A model generated the notes under the pieces. That model did not search any database and had not been told where the DNA came from. It saw nothing but the letters and a program-made list of their open reading frames with translations. A stretch of DNA of 64,000 nt from Marchantia polymorpha subsp. ruderalis. Lineage: Eukaryota; Streptophyta; Marchantiopsida; Marchantiales; Marchantiaceae. The position numbers were made by a program, and so were the translations under genes. The stretch lies in the NCBI GenBank assembly GCA_037833965.1, contig AP031353.1, forward strand, positions 7,566,501 through 7,630,500, given 5' to 3'. Below, piece after piece: positions 24,846 to 37,553 of this stretch. Position 1 is the stretch's first letter; every line of letters starts with the position of its first letter.

Positions 24846-26887
24846 GCAACTTTGGTGTGATTACGATTCATACATTCTGGAGTCTGACGTCTGCCTCTTT
24901 CTGGAAACAACGGAATCTTTTGCGCCAGAGTATGACTATCCTCGGGAATCTCTCATCCGAAAGACTTTCTTGATGGAACAACTAGTGGAGATATTGATTT
25001 GTTTATCAGACGCTGTCTAGAATAAGGTCAATTTCATTCGTGTTAATTTTCAGGACAGGTGAATAAAACACTCTAGCAGTGCGTTTGTGTCTTACATTTT
25101 ACAAAGATCTTGTGTATATCATATTCTTAAGACTATCATCTGTTCATGTTCCCGTACACGTGTTCTGAATATCATGAAATGTATATGCCTTTTAAGATCA
25201 GCTTTTACATTAAGGTGGGAATGGCTGAAATTTGCTTTTATTTCCTGAATTTTATCAACGCAGAAGTAAGTGTGAGTACAGTGGATTCCAAATCTGTTTT
25301 ATAAGTTCGTGCATGAAGTCGGAATAGAGAAGATTGTCATTTGCTCATTATGAACTTTGCTTTTCTCGACTGCGTTTCAAGTTCAAAAGATAAGGGAAAG
25401 CCTCTATAGGTGTTTCTCTAGAGCTTACTCTCATGGTGTGATGTGTGAGATGCCGAATTTTGAAGATGCAGGAAATTCATACCATTGAGTTCCGGAAACA
25501 GTCGCTGGATTCCCGGGTCTAGTCTGTTCATGTTTCAGACGGGTTTTTTGGAGAGTGTGGAGTTCTCGTAGTTATCCTCTTTCTTGTTGGGTTCTTTCCT
25601 TGCCGAGATGCTGATACGATCCGAAGCCATGTTAGGATGACCCCCGTCGCCTCCAATCTGTAGGAACACTTCACTTTATTAGCAGTTATTTTAGCTGCAT
25701 GATTTAGGGTACACCTAGGGGCAGCCACTGGTGTGTGATGTGACTTAGGCCCCGTTGCTTCCAAGCAGGGCAAGGAAGGGTGAGTGAACAGCTGTAAGAG
25801 CTATCATGTCTCCGGTTGTATGCTTTTAACACTATCCGAAGATGTTCTGTATCTAGCTGGCTGGTATGCTTCCGTGTGATTGTCACAGAATCTTGAGCAT
25901 CGAAGGAACGTTACAAGACCAACAGACGGACCAGGACTTATGTCAGGCAACCAACTCCGCAGTGGGCATAAGTTTCTAATGCAGTTGTTTCTTACCCAAG
26001 GCTGAGATATTCTGGGTTAATAGGCCAGGTAGGCAAGTTATTGTAGGCCCATCGCCGGTTGTCATATTTTTTAATCAATTGAGAGCTGCGAACTCTTACT
26101 GACAAAGTATATTGTCCTTGACGTACATAAGAAATAGAGTGTTCGATTCATCACGCACCGGTCAGAATTAAGTTCTGAGACCATTGCGATAATAGTTGAA
26201 GACGATATACGTTGCAGTGGATCCAAATTTGGAGTTGCTTGCTGGCTTGTTCAAATTTGAACAAGGACTCGATAGATCTCTCGGTTCTGAAGGTGTTTTC
26301 CTGGGTCAGCCCCATACCGCTTGCAAGCATTGGCACTCCTCATTCGTTTAGGCAGAGATGTACAGCGGACGGGAAGTACGTGGCGAAAAATAACACTTGG
26401 TTACGAGCATTCACCTTATACACACGTTTCTGCCTTGAAGCAGGAATATATATACAAACATTGAGAGTTTATGTACTTGAGTCTACGGACGAAGCAACCG
26501 CCATGGTGGTAGCATCCATCCCCTCCGATTCTTGTGCATGAGCGTCCAAGTAATTTGTACTTCTTATGTTCTAAACAAGCACATCCAAGAAGACGTCGGG
26601 TTTCTATTGGATTTCCATTCAGATCGTGGTAGGGCTAAGGGACCCCTGACCTGTACAAGGACCAAGGGCTCATCAGAAGTCAAGGATATGTGACTTGCAC
26701 ATCGTTTGATATTTCCTCTGCCCTTCATAGCTTTTGACTTTGAGGAACTAGAGAAGATGTAGTCCCAGGGAGATGGAAAGGACCGACAAAGGAACAGAAA
26801 GCAACAAAATGGATGAGGTTTTTACTTTCGGACCTTCCTTCTTTTTCTTGCAATCATGGAGCTGATTGTTCCTCATAGTACAAGAAG
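24846..26887. other. Non-coding spacer
   Basis: Holds the 3' untranslated regions of the convergent V-ATPase G and phosphatase genes by position. Short ORFs up to about 110 codons show no family similarity. Confidence 0.5.
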
Positions 26888-29617
26888 TCAGACGAGATTG
26901 ACTTCAGCTGCGACCTCGCCAGTCTCCAGCCTGATCCAGGACCTCAGTCCAAAATTGGGCTCTTCGACCAGCTCCAAAATTCGAGATCCCCTTGTCCAAG
27001 TTCCGTAGCCACCGTAACCTGTGTGCCGAGCGAAGCATAACCACAAACTCTGGTGAGGACAACACCAGTCCAGACCGTGGTTGTGGCCAGAAAATACAGC
27101 CTGTCACATCGCAAATCTCAACATCATGGTCAGCATCTTTCAACAGCTTACGTTGAGGACACCGGAAGTCAAGACCATGCTTGCGGCCAAACTATACAGC
27201 CTGTCACATTCACAGAATCAATATTACGGTCAGGATTGCAAATCATTTGCTTCTTGATTGCACCGTAGTTGCCGAGCCGTTTCGGTCTGGTGTTCATTTG
27301 CACTCATCTACAATATACTCTTCGCTCTGAGTTACTAATCACAATGTCGGAGGAACAACACCGTTGTCTCACCTTCACAGACGATCGTTTTGTGAGCTCT
27401 TCCACCATCCCTCCATCTTGAACCTGAGGAGCAACCGCCTCGAGATTGATGGATCCAACGCACGGCAAATCTATTCTCCTCTTTGGCTTAGGCCCAATCT
27501 TCTCATGGGTTACAGTCGGTATGTGAAAGAAAATAAGTTCCGGAATTCTGCGTTAAGCACAAGTTGTTAGTCACTGTCCAGTGTTAGCTAGCGATTAGAT
27601 GGACCTAAATTGTCAGTGCACAGTTCGCATGTTTCATGTAAGGTAGAATACGTGCTGCCATCGATGGGATCTTTTATTCACGTGTGCTGTAACTTTGGAT
27701 GGTCACACCGATCAGGCTCTCGTAGTCAACACAATTACGCTGTATACTATGGGGGGCGTAGGCAAGAAGCTCTGCAGCTATGTTCGCCGTATTGGTTTTT
27801 TGTGATATGATTTCTGTAAGCGTTTGAGAGAGTAATGAATGTTCCAGAAAGTAAGAGACTGAATTTGTGCAAGAAGTTCTTGCTAGTATGGCACTCTTTG
27901 TGTGAGGGGCTATCATCTCGATGAAGAAAGAATCAAACTAGTGATTACCTGTCAGACGGATTCATGCTGTTTGCTGTGGTTTTGAACCAAGCTATCTGAG
28001 CTGCGGAAAGAAGCTCGGGATATGATCCACCGCCAGAATCCAAGAAGTAGAGAAGAACGGCCACACTGCCCGGAGACTTTTGTGAGCGGATCGGAAGCAC
28101 ATAGTTGGACATGCTCGGCCACAGAGCTTTGGGTCCCGCTTGAGTCAACGAAGTGTCCATTGTCTGTTCCAGGTTCGTCAACTCTTCTCGTGTGGTGCTA
28201 TGGTAGTAACCTACGTCGTCTGCCACGAAATAGCACTCAGATGGACCCACTCACAACACTCAATACATTCAAAAAACATTTTTGACAAGACCTGCTCTTG
28301 AGGCACAGATGCTCCAAAAGCAGTTGACGTTCATTATGGTGTAATGCTCTCATTCGCTACATGGCTGAACTAGATGCAGAGAGGGGATGCAGAAGTCGGA
28401 AGATATTTGGAAGAAAAACAAACTCCAGAAAATAATATGCTATGCCACAGCCACATACTACATACTATCAGGATTAACCTTGGCCTTTCTTTCAGCTGGT
28501 TGTCACAGAGGTCATGAATAGATTATGAATCTCGCAAAATATTTCAGCTAGCCCTCTCATGATCTTGATTGATGCTGTTCAGTAAATCGACTGATTATTG
28601 TACCAAGGAAACGCAGAATTGTTGTCGTCTTAGCAGTTCTTGACCCTTCTACAGACTCTTTCCGGCTCAATTCTACCAGTAGGCCAGAAAGAAACTAAGT
28701 ACTGCTGGAGGTATGCTGCTCAGCAGTTCTGATTGACAAGAAGACGTGTAAGCGGGATGAGAGTAGCAATGCAACCGTGAGAAGAGGTCTACTGACCAGC
28801 AGGAAGACCAGGAATTCCAGAAGGTCCAAACCAGCTGTTGTCATATTCCATGAAGGCGTCGTCGTGGTTGCCAAGCACTGAAGCATGAGGTATAGCGCGC
28901 TTAGTTACAGGGTCCATCAATTGTACCCAATACTTCGAGGAATTCGCTGCCAGAATATTGTTTGCAGTAACCTGATCACCCAAGTAGATGACAAAGTCTG
29001 CGCGAGTGGTTATTCCATAGTTTCATTCCATAATTCTGCAATCCATGTGATCTGATTCTGAAATAGGAAGAAAAGATTGGGAAAACTATTGTCTTCTCCA
29101 GAATGCCTTCAAGGCCCGATTTTGCCAAGAACTCACAGTAATAACAAAACTATGATATTTTCCATGCACTTGCACGAATCAGCTGTGATTAAGAATTCGA
29201 CTTCACAAAAGATAACTCGGCTAGCAGTCTCCCCTCGAAGATCCTACCAGTGTGAACCTACCGATCTTCAACAAAATGTAAAAGATATTCATTCAGATCC
29301 TATGTACCTGGCCTTTCGACTTCGAGGATGCACTCCTGAACACAGGTGGAGTTTACATCCTGCTGAGGGCCCCAATCGGTCCATGCATTCTCTCCATAAT
29401 GAAGGTCTGCCATAAGCGCTATTTTAAAAGGCTTGTCTTCGACAATTTGCAAACGTGGTTTCCCCAGTTGCAGAGGGTCTGTGTTTGTATGGATCTCAGA
29501 AATCTCCCCTGTAAATTGCACTCCTGTGGCTGTCCAAAATGCCGATAAAATCATCGTCATGTAGATAGCTCCCATCTTTTTTATCAACATGCTCTCTGTC
29601 AACAGACAATCCTTCAT
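26888..29617 (-). CDS. Purple acid phosphatase 28-like metallophosphatase
   Basis: Calcineurin-like phosphoesterase of the plant PAP28 type, expected to hydrolyse phosphomonoesters in the secretory or extracellular space. Minus-strand exons: 29617-29308, 28997-28797, 28249-27949, 27547-27373 and 27100-26888. All are GT-AG with matching phases, 399 residues if the first ATG is used. Metal ligand blocks appear in order: [43 protein letters not shown] and [23 protein letters not shown]-type sequence and a C-terminal EVAAEVNLV follow. A hydrophobic segment ([14 protein letters not shown]) near the N terminus suggests a signal peptide. In-frame ATGs at codons 1, 10, 15 and 20 make the exact start uncertain. 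Intron 4 contains a decayed duplicate of the exon 5 start. Confidence 0.92.
27155..27250 (-). pseudogene. Decayed duplicate of the phosphatase exon 5 boundary
   Basis: Within intron 4, 27155-27250 aligns with 27055-27150: both carry a splice-acceptor-like block followed by sequence for the GHxH region. In the duplicate the frame has a stop (AV, stop, FGRKHGLD in place of [11 protein letters not shown]) and the metal-binding GHNH is lost. The ~100-bp tandem duplication leaves a second CTGTCACAT-type acceptor region that splicing must ignore. Confidence 0.7.
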
Positions 29618-30128
29618 GGTGCATCAAAGTTGGAACCCAGCAGTGTAGATCAGATTCGTGGAAGTTCATCAAATAAGAAAGTATGCACGTAACGTCCGGG
29701 AGTTGCTGAGGAGCAAGCATGATGCCATTCCGGCATGCATCCGCTTGCACAGGAAGGATGGTAGGCTCTCGAGGCTTTGAGCCTTCTTTGTGTGTGAAAC
29801 AACTGTCAGTCAAAACGAAGCCATGCCACGAACATGATGACATTCGAAGTTTCGAATTAGTTTTTTTCTCCTGCAGCTGCATACCTGCCTTGTCGTGTAA
29901 AGGAGCAGGTGGATCGGTATAACGAACACTTAGCGGTATATCCCCCTGTTCTTCAGCAGGGGGGATATACCGATATTCAGGGGGTAAAGGATGGGAAGAT
30001 CCCATGAAGCAGCCGTACAAGGATGAAATGCTAGGCCGCAGATTCAGTTGCTGAAATGCTTTTTTATTGTTGTCTTCCGCTCTAATGTCGACAAAAGTTT
30101 TGAGCATTGTTTGCCGGAGCAATTGCAC
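29496..30128 (-). other. Long upstream ORF overlapping the phosphatase first exon
   Basis: A 210-codon open frame in another register overlaps exon 1 and extends into the 5' region. It resembles no family I know and contains a palindrome (29934-29972). More likely leader sequence than a gene, though an upstream ORF of this size could reduce translation if transcribed. Confidence 0.2.
29934..29972. repeat. Inverted repeat, ~15-bp arms, 8-base loop
   Basis: CGGTATATCCCCCTG pairs with CAGGGGGGATATACCG, one extra G in the right arm, loop TTCTTCAG. Confidence 0.8.
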
Positions 30129-30253
30129 TCCTCCCCCAAAATTGCCTGAATCTTACCAGAACGCGCAGACTAAAAGAGAGGAAAAGTGGACCATTGCAGC
30201 ACCTCCCAAGGACAGTAGGAGAGAAAGGAAAAGGTTCCCAGTAGAATAACCAA

Positions 30254-30290
30254 TGTTACCCTGCTAACTAAATTAGTTAGCAGGGTAACA
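30254..30290. repeat. Perfect inverted repeat, 17-bp arms, 3-base spacer
   Basis: TGTTACCCTGCTAACTA (30254-30270), spacer AAT, then its exact reverse complement (30274-30290). Confidence 0.9.
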
Positions 30291-32363
30291 ATCGAGGTTG
30301 TAATCCCATGGAAACTCCAGTGAGGTCTATATAATCAGGGCCTAACTTGTGGAGCTGCAGTCTCTGGTGATTCGGTTGTTTGAAATCATTTCTGATGGAT
30401 TGCTTCACAAGTGTGAGGTGTTGAACCATAATTCTTGGACGTTTGCATTCAATCATTGAATGCATGTGTGAAGCCGATTATTTCTCCTGCATTTTATCTC
30501 CTGTGATTTCTTGCAGTTATGCTTGCATGAAGTGAGCGCCTGAACAATATTGGAATGTGTGTTGTGGACAAGACTGAGAAAGATCGGAAGGGATGATTCC
30601 AGAATATCATAAACCTCGAAAATATCATTAGTTAATGTTCATGTGGGGTCGGACAAAGATCATACTACAAATTTATACAAATTGATGACCTTATGAGATT
30701 AATCTAACATCTTGTAACTATGAGAAATCTTTCAAGTCGGCCTGAAGGAAAGAAAAGGAGAATGGATTATGTCGGTAGTTATGACTAACATGTATGTAAG
30801 TATGGCATTCACCAAATCAAAGTATATCACATATACCGGAAAACTTTATAATCGCATCAAATCACACTGTTAAAAACATTTTAACAATTTTATCAAGCAT
30901 TTGCAACCTATGAAGTTATCGTTAGTCTTCACTGATGATTATATAATTTCATGATCATCAGATGTACTTTAACAAAGATTAAAAATTCAAATAAATTTTT
31001 AAATTACTGCAAATAAATGAACAACACTGTTACAAATAGATTAGATTTAATGTGGTGAAATTTTCATGACATTATTCAACAAAAAATGAAAATTTTCCTG
31101 ACATGATATATTACATGTGCTTGATAATTTTCATGATTTTTTTAAACAATTGAGTATCCTATGTGTGTTTTATCAGTATACATACATTGTCAATTAACAT
31201 TTTAGTTCAAAAAATATTGTATGCACTCAAGCATTTGTTAGGTACGATTATATTGTCGAACAATCTTTGAAAAAATGCTTTGAAAGAACAAAAATTTAGA
31301 TTTTCAATAGATTGCATTGTTAATTACATTTGAGATATTATGTTTAACATGATATTTTTAATTTCATTATTCAGCTACAGTATGAAGGATTTTCATGTTT
31401 TTTCAATCTAATGAGATGATTAATCTTGTCATTTTATTAGATCTGATAGATATTTTAGCACCTGCATAAAAAATTGGCTTGAGTATCAGGATGAATGAAA
31501 TATCAACAAATACAAAAATCCACAACTGACATATGTGGATGATAACAAAAAATTTGGTCGCAAGAAGAAATTTCAATGTAAAAATTATATAATTGTTTTG
31601 AAACATGATTTAAAATTTCATCATAAAAAATACATAAATGTGCAAATATGAAAGATTGGTAAAAATTACTTTTATGGGTCAATACATCAATGTAAAACTA
31701 TGATGCTCTCATATATTGGAAATTATTTAGCCATCAAGTGTTTCGGATGACAAACAAAAAGATTTTCTACGATAGTTAAGGTTAGAAGACATTTGTTGTA
31801 TATGATTATAACGATGCACTTTTACTTGAGATGTTAAGTCTCAAATAGTTTACAAGCTTAACGATGAAGGTTCCGTGAAAAAATTGTATGCTGAACAAAC
31901 TCTGTTCTCTCTAGACCATAATCAAGCTCGGATAATTCACAGGGATGCACAAACGCATGAGGATGTGCCTTGAGACCCCACACAGATGTTCCTAGTGGAA
32001 ATGGAGGTGACCTGATGAGAGAGATAAACAGCTTTTATTCTAACTACATTGTAAAACAAATCACGTGAGAGGAGGATTTTTTAATTCCACATTGTATGTT
32101 TGTTCCAAGTTGCAAGAGTTGCCCGTACTCGAGTAAAGAAGCTCGAGGAATTTGCTCATGGAGAGAGAGGATTTGGTGCAGACGGCGAGGGAGGAGCTGG
32201 AGAAGTCCCTGTTTGTGCTCTGTGTGTGTCACTGATTGGGCAGAGATCTGGGAGATTCCTTCGAGGTCGGACCATGTGACTCCAAAAGCTCGTCGATGGT
32301 GTTTCCATAGTTGGCAGAACTGCGCACATCCTGCTCTTCTTCCCTCCAGCTTTTGTCGTGGAG
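30291..32363. other. AT-rich non-coding spacer
   Basis: Strongly AT-rich from about 30600 to 31900, with no gene. It includes a small 10/1/10 palindrome, TGCATTCAATCATTGAATGCA without its centre base counted, at 30444-30464. Confidence 0.55.
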
Positions 32364-32387
32364 AACCCTAAACCCTGACCCTGAACC
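32364..32387 (+). promoter_or_regulatory. Telo-box cluster upstream of TRMT11-like gene
   Basis: AACCCTAAACCCTGACCCTGAACC contains one full AAACCCT and related repeats about 275 bases before the start codon. Telo-boxes are a known element in promoters of plant translation-related genes, in keeping with a tRNA-modifying enzyme. Confidence 0.45.
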
Positions 32388-32659
32388 ACGAGAGAACACA
32401 GTGTACCCTAAATCCCAACTGTTCCAGTTCCGACAACTCCAGACACCGTCGCTGGAGTCTGGAAACTATGGCACTTGGAAATTGAAGTGCTGTCACGCAT
32501 GATGGATTCGGAGGAATTTGGAAATTTGGTCTCGGTATAGCACCGGTGCCCTGGAATCCGAGTTGAGTGGAGACGAGACCGACGAGTGGAGCTTGCTGAC
32601 GGGATTGCGCGGAGAGAAAAGGTTTTGGAAGCATATGGTGTAGGGGATTTGTTCCGAAG

Positions 32660-35406
32660 ATGTGGTTTTTGTGCTACTTCCTGCACAGGTTGCTTGATTA
32701 TCGGAAACCTGAAATCGAGTCACTAGCGAAGTTGTTTTTGGGAGAAAATGCTGAATTGAAGTGGAAGCAATCACCTCATCACCATGAGGACTCACCGTTT
32801 TACTTCATCGACCTACCGTCTGAAGATGTCGCTCGGCAGATCGCTTCCCGCAGTAAGAATTCAACTCTCCGCTTGTGCTGTGAATTTTTCCACAACTTCA
32901 TCCAATGGGTCGCATATTAGCCTAGACACAGTCTATTTCTGTGGCAATTCAAATGTGATGCCTCTGAAGTATGGCACAAAACTAGTGATAAGCATGCTCG
33001 TGTTTCGCCAATTGTGTTGTAATCCTCGTCCTTTCTGTGAGGGGTCAGTATGATTACTCAGATTAAGCTGGCAAGGGGACATACACGCCAAGAAGCAATC
33101 TTCACTTGTTGGTAGAGTTTTGACGCCATCGCAATTCATCTTTATAGCGTCATATGTCTTGCAACGATCTTAGTGAGAGCTGCTGGCAGTGAATGAGGGC
33201 GTGATGAGCTGACAAGCTTTTTGAATCGCGAAATTCGTCTCCCTTTCATCTTTGATCCCTTTATTGCTCTTCGTGTACTTGATTTTTGAAGGTCAAAGCT
33301 TAGCCATTTATTCATGGTGGCTGCAATATTAATTGTGCATCTTACCACTGTACGTAAATACAATCTCTCCACACTAGCAGAAAAGACTGGCTCACCATGT
33401 GGATGCAAATGTTATGCGCAGGCGTTCTTCTGAAGGGGTTTTTTGAGGTTTGGGGAGAAGGAAGAACTTATGATGAGCTAAAAGCATCTATTGAGTCTCT
33501 GTCTGACGAGAAGAAGGCCCCCTTTTTGACCGAAGATAGTACCTTTAAAATTGTTGTCGACGCCTTCGGAAAGGTGTTGTCTCTTGATGAGCAGAATGAG
33601 CGCATTCATGCGCTTAGTTACATTCCCTTTATGGTACCGATTCACTGCCTTTTACCCTGTGGATGATGATGGGACTTCCTTTCTTTGTTGTAGACAAAAT
33701 TTGATTGCTCCTGTCTATCGTGCCTTCTAGTACAAAGTCTGACTTCTTAAACATGGCTGAATCTAGGGTGCTGTCAACCTGAAGAACCCACAACATAAGT
33801 TTTGGATTATTGAAACAGAGGGCAACGATTTCAACAACGGGCTACCACCTGCCGACAATCGGTCAATAATATTTGGTCGAGAGATTGGTCTTTCCAACCG
33901 CAAAGTTGTTGTGAAGTATGAGCTTAGTCGGCGCAGTTACCTTGGACCCACAGCCATGGACGCAGAGGTAGCATTGTTGATGGCAAACCAAGCGCTTGCG
34001 AAGCCAGGGAAACTTGTCTATGACCCTTTCGTTGGAACTGGAAGTATACTTGTGGCAGCTGCGCACTGTGGAGCCATGACGATGGTCAGTTCCTAACCTA
34101 CCAGGTATCGAAAAATGTTTGGACTATCAGCTTGTGAAATACATCAATTCCGTTTTGATTTTTTTGTCCTCTAACTTGTGCCCGTATCAAACTTTTTGAC
34201 GCCCCTCACACAAATGTAGTCGTGTAAGTAGTTAGTTAATAGAGGTAGTTGTCTTGAGGAAGCAAGGCCGTTTTGCCATAGTCAGGGAGATGAATATGAT
34301 CCAAGTTTAAAATCTATTATCTCCTTTGTAGGGTGCAGATATCGACATAAGGGTGATTCGTGATGGAAAGGGACCAGATCGGAATGTGTGGAGTAATTTC
34401 AAGCAGGCATGTCCAATATCGTGAAATCTAAATTTTATTCTGATTTTTTGTTACTACTCTTCTGATATGTGCTGGTTGCAACTGTAAGCTTGTGTCAATT
34501 GTCAAGTCATCGAAAGGTCTACACGTCTAACAACCAATGCCGTTTATGACAGTATGAACTGCCATCACCAGTCGGCCTCATTCGAGCAGACAACAATGTT
34601 CCACCCTGGCGCCCGAATCTCTTCGAGGTGCCTGCTTGTCCCTTCTCAGTAAAGAGACTTGAATTCACGCTACTGCGTGGGGCTGGTGATAGTTTAACTG
34701 CTCTTAGTTGCCTAGCCCGCTTGATCTGACTTTTTGTGGAAATTATGTGGGGTTGTTGTAACGCTCGTAAGTGTTTGAAGGCTTTTATATCGCTGGATAG
34801 ATTTTCATATTATCTTTGATACTTGCTTAATCTGTTGCTTCTGGGATCATTGAACAGGTCTACGATGCCATCATCTGTGATCCACCTTATGGTGTGAGAG
34901 CTGGGGGTAGGAAATCTGGAGGACGGAAGATGTTACAGGGAATCAGAGATCCGTACACAATACAAGAGAACATGAGAAAAGACCACATTCCTTCCACAGC
35001 GCCCTACACGTTAGCTGAATGTCTGCACGATCTCTTAGACATGGCAGCCCGCTTACTTGTAATAGGTGGGAGGTTGGTATTCTTCTACCCTGCTCCAAGA
35101 GACGAATGTGGAGATGATTTCCTCCCAAAACACCCTTGCTTCACCCTTATTGCCAATAGCGAGCAGATCTTGAGTTCTAGATACAGTCGGTGTCTGCTGA
35201 CAATGGAGAAGACATCTAAGTATACAGAAATCATAGCCGCCACTGCCAGGAGGGTTCATCAAGAGTTCAAAGATAACCACTCCGAGATGCTACAAGAGAG
35301 TAGAGAGAATGGCAGTCTCCATCACATAGTTTTCGCCCCCAGCAATGAGGCACACAGGCTAGAGGGCTCCGAATCTAGACCTAGGTACAGAGGGAAGTAT
35401 GTCTAA
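32660..35406 (+). CDS. TRMT11: tRNA (guanine-N2-)-methyltransferase, TRMT11/Trm11 type
   Basis: Catalytic subunit that makes m2G at position 10 of tRNA with a TRM112-type partner, using S-adenosylmethionine. Exons: 32660-32852, 33422-33633, 33767-34084, 34332-34406, 34553-34627 and 34858-35406, 473 residues. The N-terminal ~130 residues match the THUMP-bearing part (QIASRSVLLKGFFEVWGEG, then FKIVVDAFGK and ALSYIPF). The methyltransferase domain has VYDPFVGTGSILVAAA (SAM motif I, residues ~221-228 core) and the catalytic DPPYG (residues ~299-303). Intron 4 needs a GC donor (CAG, then GCATGT) to keep the frame; other introns are GT-AG. The start ATG at 32660 is the first in the open frame. No defects seen. 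Confidence 0.93.
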
Positions 35407-36095
35407 ATCATCTGCCCATACGAAATTGGAACCACATTGTACACATCATGTCCATTCAAGGGTTCAGGGTTTGAAGTGAGAGATTTTCAAACTCTTCAGA
35501 TGAGTTACACTGTGTTGATGCGATCATGTATAAACGAGCTCCTCACTCAAATGAGTATGTGCACGCCTCTAACGATGATCTCTGGATGGTGAGATCCTTA
35601 TATTTTGTGCAAGAAGAGGTAAGCTATTTGAACTACTCTGAAAGCAGAAATTTTTTTGTCCTCACCGGGAAAAGGCCAACACCTGATCGAAGTTGCAATT
35701 AAGTAATGTCTACATTTACAAGATGCACGTCCAAAAAATCATTTAAGTAATAAGTCATTTATAGTCATAAATAATACTAAGCGCGCTCAAAAGTTTAAAA
35801 TGAACGTTCATTGCATCACCTTTTGATGTGCTTGTGAACAGTCAATAATTGAGCTCTCAAAATGTTCTCAGCGGCATTATTAAACGCATTGATTGTAACA
35901 GGCTTCATATTGATCATTCCAATTTTCAACGCAGGGAAGAGGTTTTCTTCAACCTCAGGCGTGGAGCTAATCAGTGAAGTGAGTAGGTACTAATCAACAC
36001 TATAAATCTCTAATATGATCTCTAATCTCACTAGACAGTCCCCTATAATTAAAGGTATTCTGAGACTGCAAAGATATGCTGAGCATGTGGATGCA
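35407..36095. other. 3' flank and spacer
   Basis: Presumed 3' untranslated region, then AT-rich sequence without a gene. Confidence 0.5.
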
Positions 36096-36174
36096 CATTC
36101 ATATCCTAGCCTGCCACAGGAGCTAGGCTTTGTGCCACAAAGCCTAGCTCCTGTGGCAGGCTAGGATATGAATG
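36096..36174. repeat. Perfect inverted repeat, 39-bp arms, 1-base spacer
   Basis: Bases 36096-36134 are an exact reverse complement of 36136-36174; only C36135 lies between. It is the longest and cleanest of the short-spacer palindromes in the window. No transposon terminal motif or target duplication was recognised around it. Confidence 0.95.
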
Positions 36175-36177
36175 ATC

Positions 36178-36196
36178 TACCACAAAGTTTGTGGTA
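36178..36196. repeat. Perfect inverted repeat, 9-bp arms, 1-base spacer
   Basis: TACCACAAA, G, TTTGTGGTA. It starts 4 bases after the 39-bp palindrome and shares the CCACAAA word with that palindrome's centre. Confidence 0.8.
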
Positions 36197-37553
36197 CATC
36201 ACAGTCGTTTCTGATTGTGAAAGGGGGACCTTGATTGCACGAAGAACTCATAATCTGCTCAAATTTAACATGTTTAGTGAAGGGTGCCTGAAGATGAAAT
36301 ACTGCCTTCCACAGAAAATGTTTTACTTCCTCTCTTGGCACACAATCTCTGTGAAGTAATTCTTCGCAAACCTTTAAAACGTTTTATGTGACATGATGTC
36401 ATAGTTGCTTGAACTGAAAATTGATTTTATGGTCATGACTGAGGATTTAGACATTTCGTCTTCCATTGCCCATCAAGAATTTTAGCCAACAATATTATAT
36501 CAGACGAACCCATAGATGTGAGTTGTGGGTATATGAACAAATGATGTAAATTCTACATATTTCTCATTGTTAGTCGAAATGCATTCAAAAATGTGCCGAT
36601 ACAAATCATAAATAGTAAATATTAAATACTTATATCTTATTTTAATAACTCAATTATTGTTAGTAAAACTTACCACAATCAAAATTCATCCATAGGAATG
36701 CTTATATGTGTAATCAAATTTATCGTTTTCTCACATCTATAAAATAGAGTTATGAGACAAAATAGTTCTATGTGTACAACTCAAACTACAAAACCAACAC
36801 AAAGAGCACATAGTCTTCCTTTCTATAAAATAACAATAAACACACGGTAAATAGCTAGCTCTGAATACATTATTTCTCTGTGTTAATTTCAGCGAGCTCT
36901 TTAACAGCGCCGATAGCGCTATTTGGGCAAGTCGGGAGCATATTTATCAAGTGACGGTCGTTTTTGTCCCTGCCTTTGTCTCTTGTTCGAGCACTGTGTT
37001 GGAATTGGAGTCGCGAAAGGCACGCTTCCGAATTGCGCGAAATTTCAATCCAATTGGTTAGCGTAGGAGTCAGAACACACATGCAGGCACGCAAGCAAGC
37101 ACCCGGCGCCGAAACGAAATTGCGGCTTTTTGTCGGGCGGAATTATTCGTTGCTTGCAGAATGGTCAAGTTCCAAGGTGCATGTTCACATTCATGCCAAG
37201 ATTTGAACTTTGACTGCTTGCTAGACGCTGAATTTTCATGCCTGAGCGACGGCAATGAGAAGACGCACTCCCAGGCTGTGGAACCTGTCTCGACCAGCTA
37301 ATCTTCGCCGTTCTCGGATCACTCTTTGCTCTTTGTCGTTGAAATTACGGTTGTGCACATGATGGGCACGCGGGGAGTTTCCACGTTCGATGCAGAGTTT
37401 GGCCGATCATTAGGTGAGCTTGATAGAAATCGCCGATGTATGCATCGAGGCAACATCTTCTTTTCATTTTAATTTTTTTTCTAGGGCGAGAAGAAAGAGA
37501 GCTGACGATTTTATCGGTCTTGCAGGTGTTGGCGGAGTGGACATGAGTGAAGT
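36197..37553. other. Spacer and 5' leader of the SINA gene
   Basis: AT-rich to about 36890, then GC-richer leader. A spliceable upstream ORF starts at the ATG ATG pair near 37361 (MMGTRGVSTFDAEFGRSL, then a GTGAGC donor), and a second tiny ORF (ATGAGTGAAGTATGGTGA, 37542-37559) overlaps the main start. Both could limit translation. Confidence 0.45.

Noticed and set aside
26212-26541. 109-codon plus-strand ORF
   Set aside because: No similarity to a known family and no gene structure; it lies in the spacer between two convergent genes.
32364-32387. Interstitial telomere relic
   Set aside because: Only one or two imperfect CCCTAAA units; a promoter telo-box is the simpler reading.
36096-36174. 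MITE or transcription terminator
   Set aside because: A one-base centre leaves no internal region for a MITE and cannot form a normal RNA loop; no target duplication was seen.
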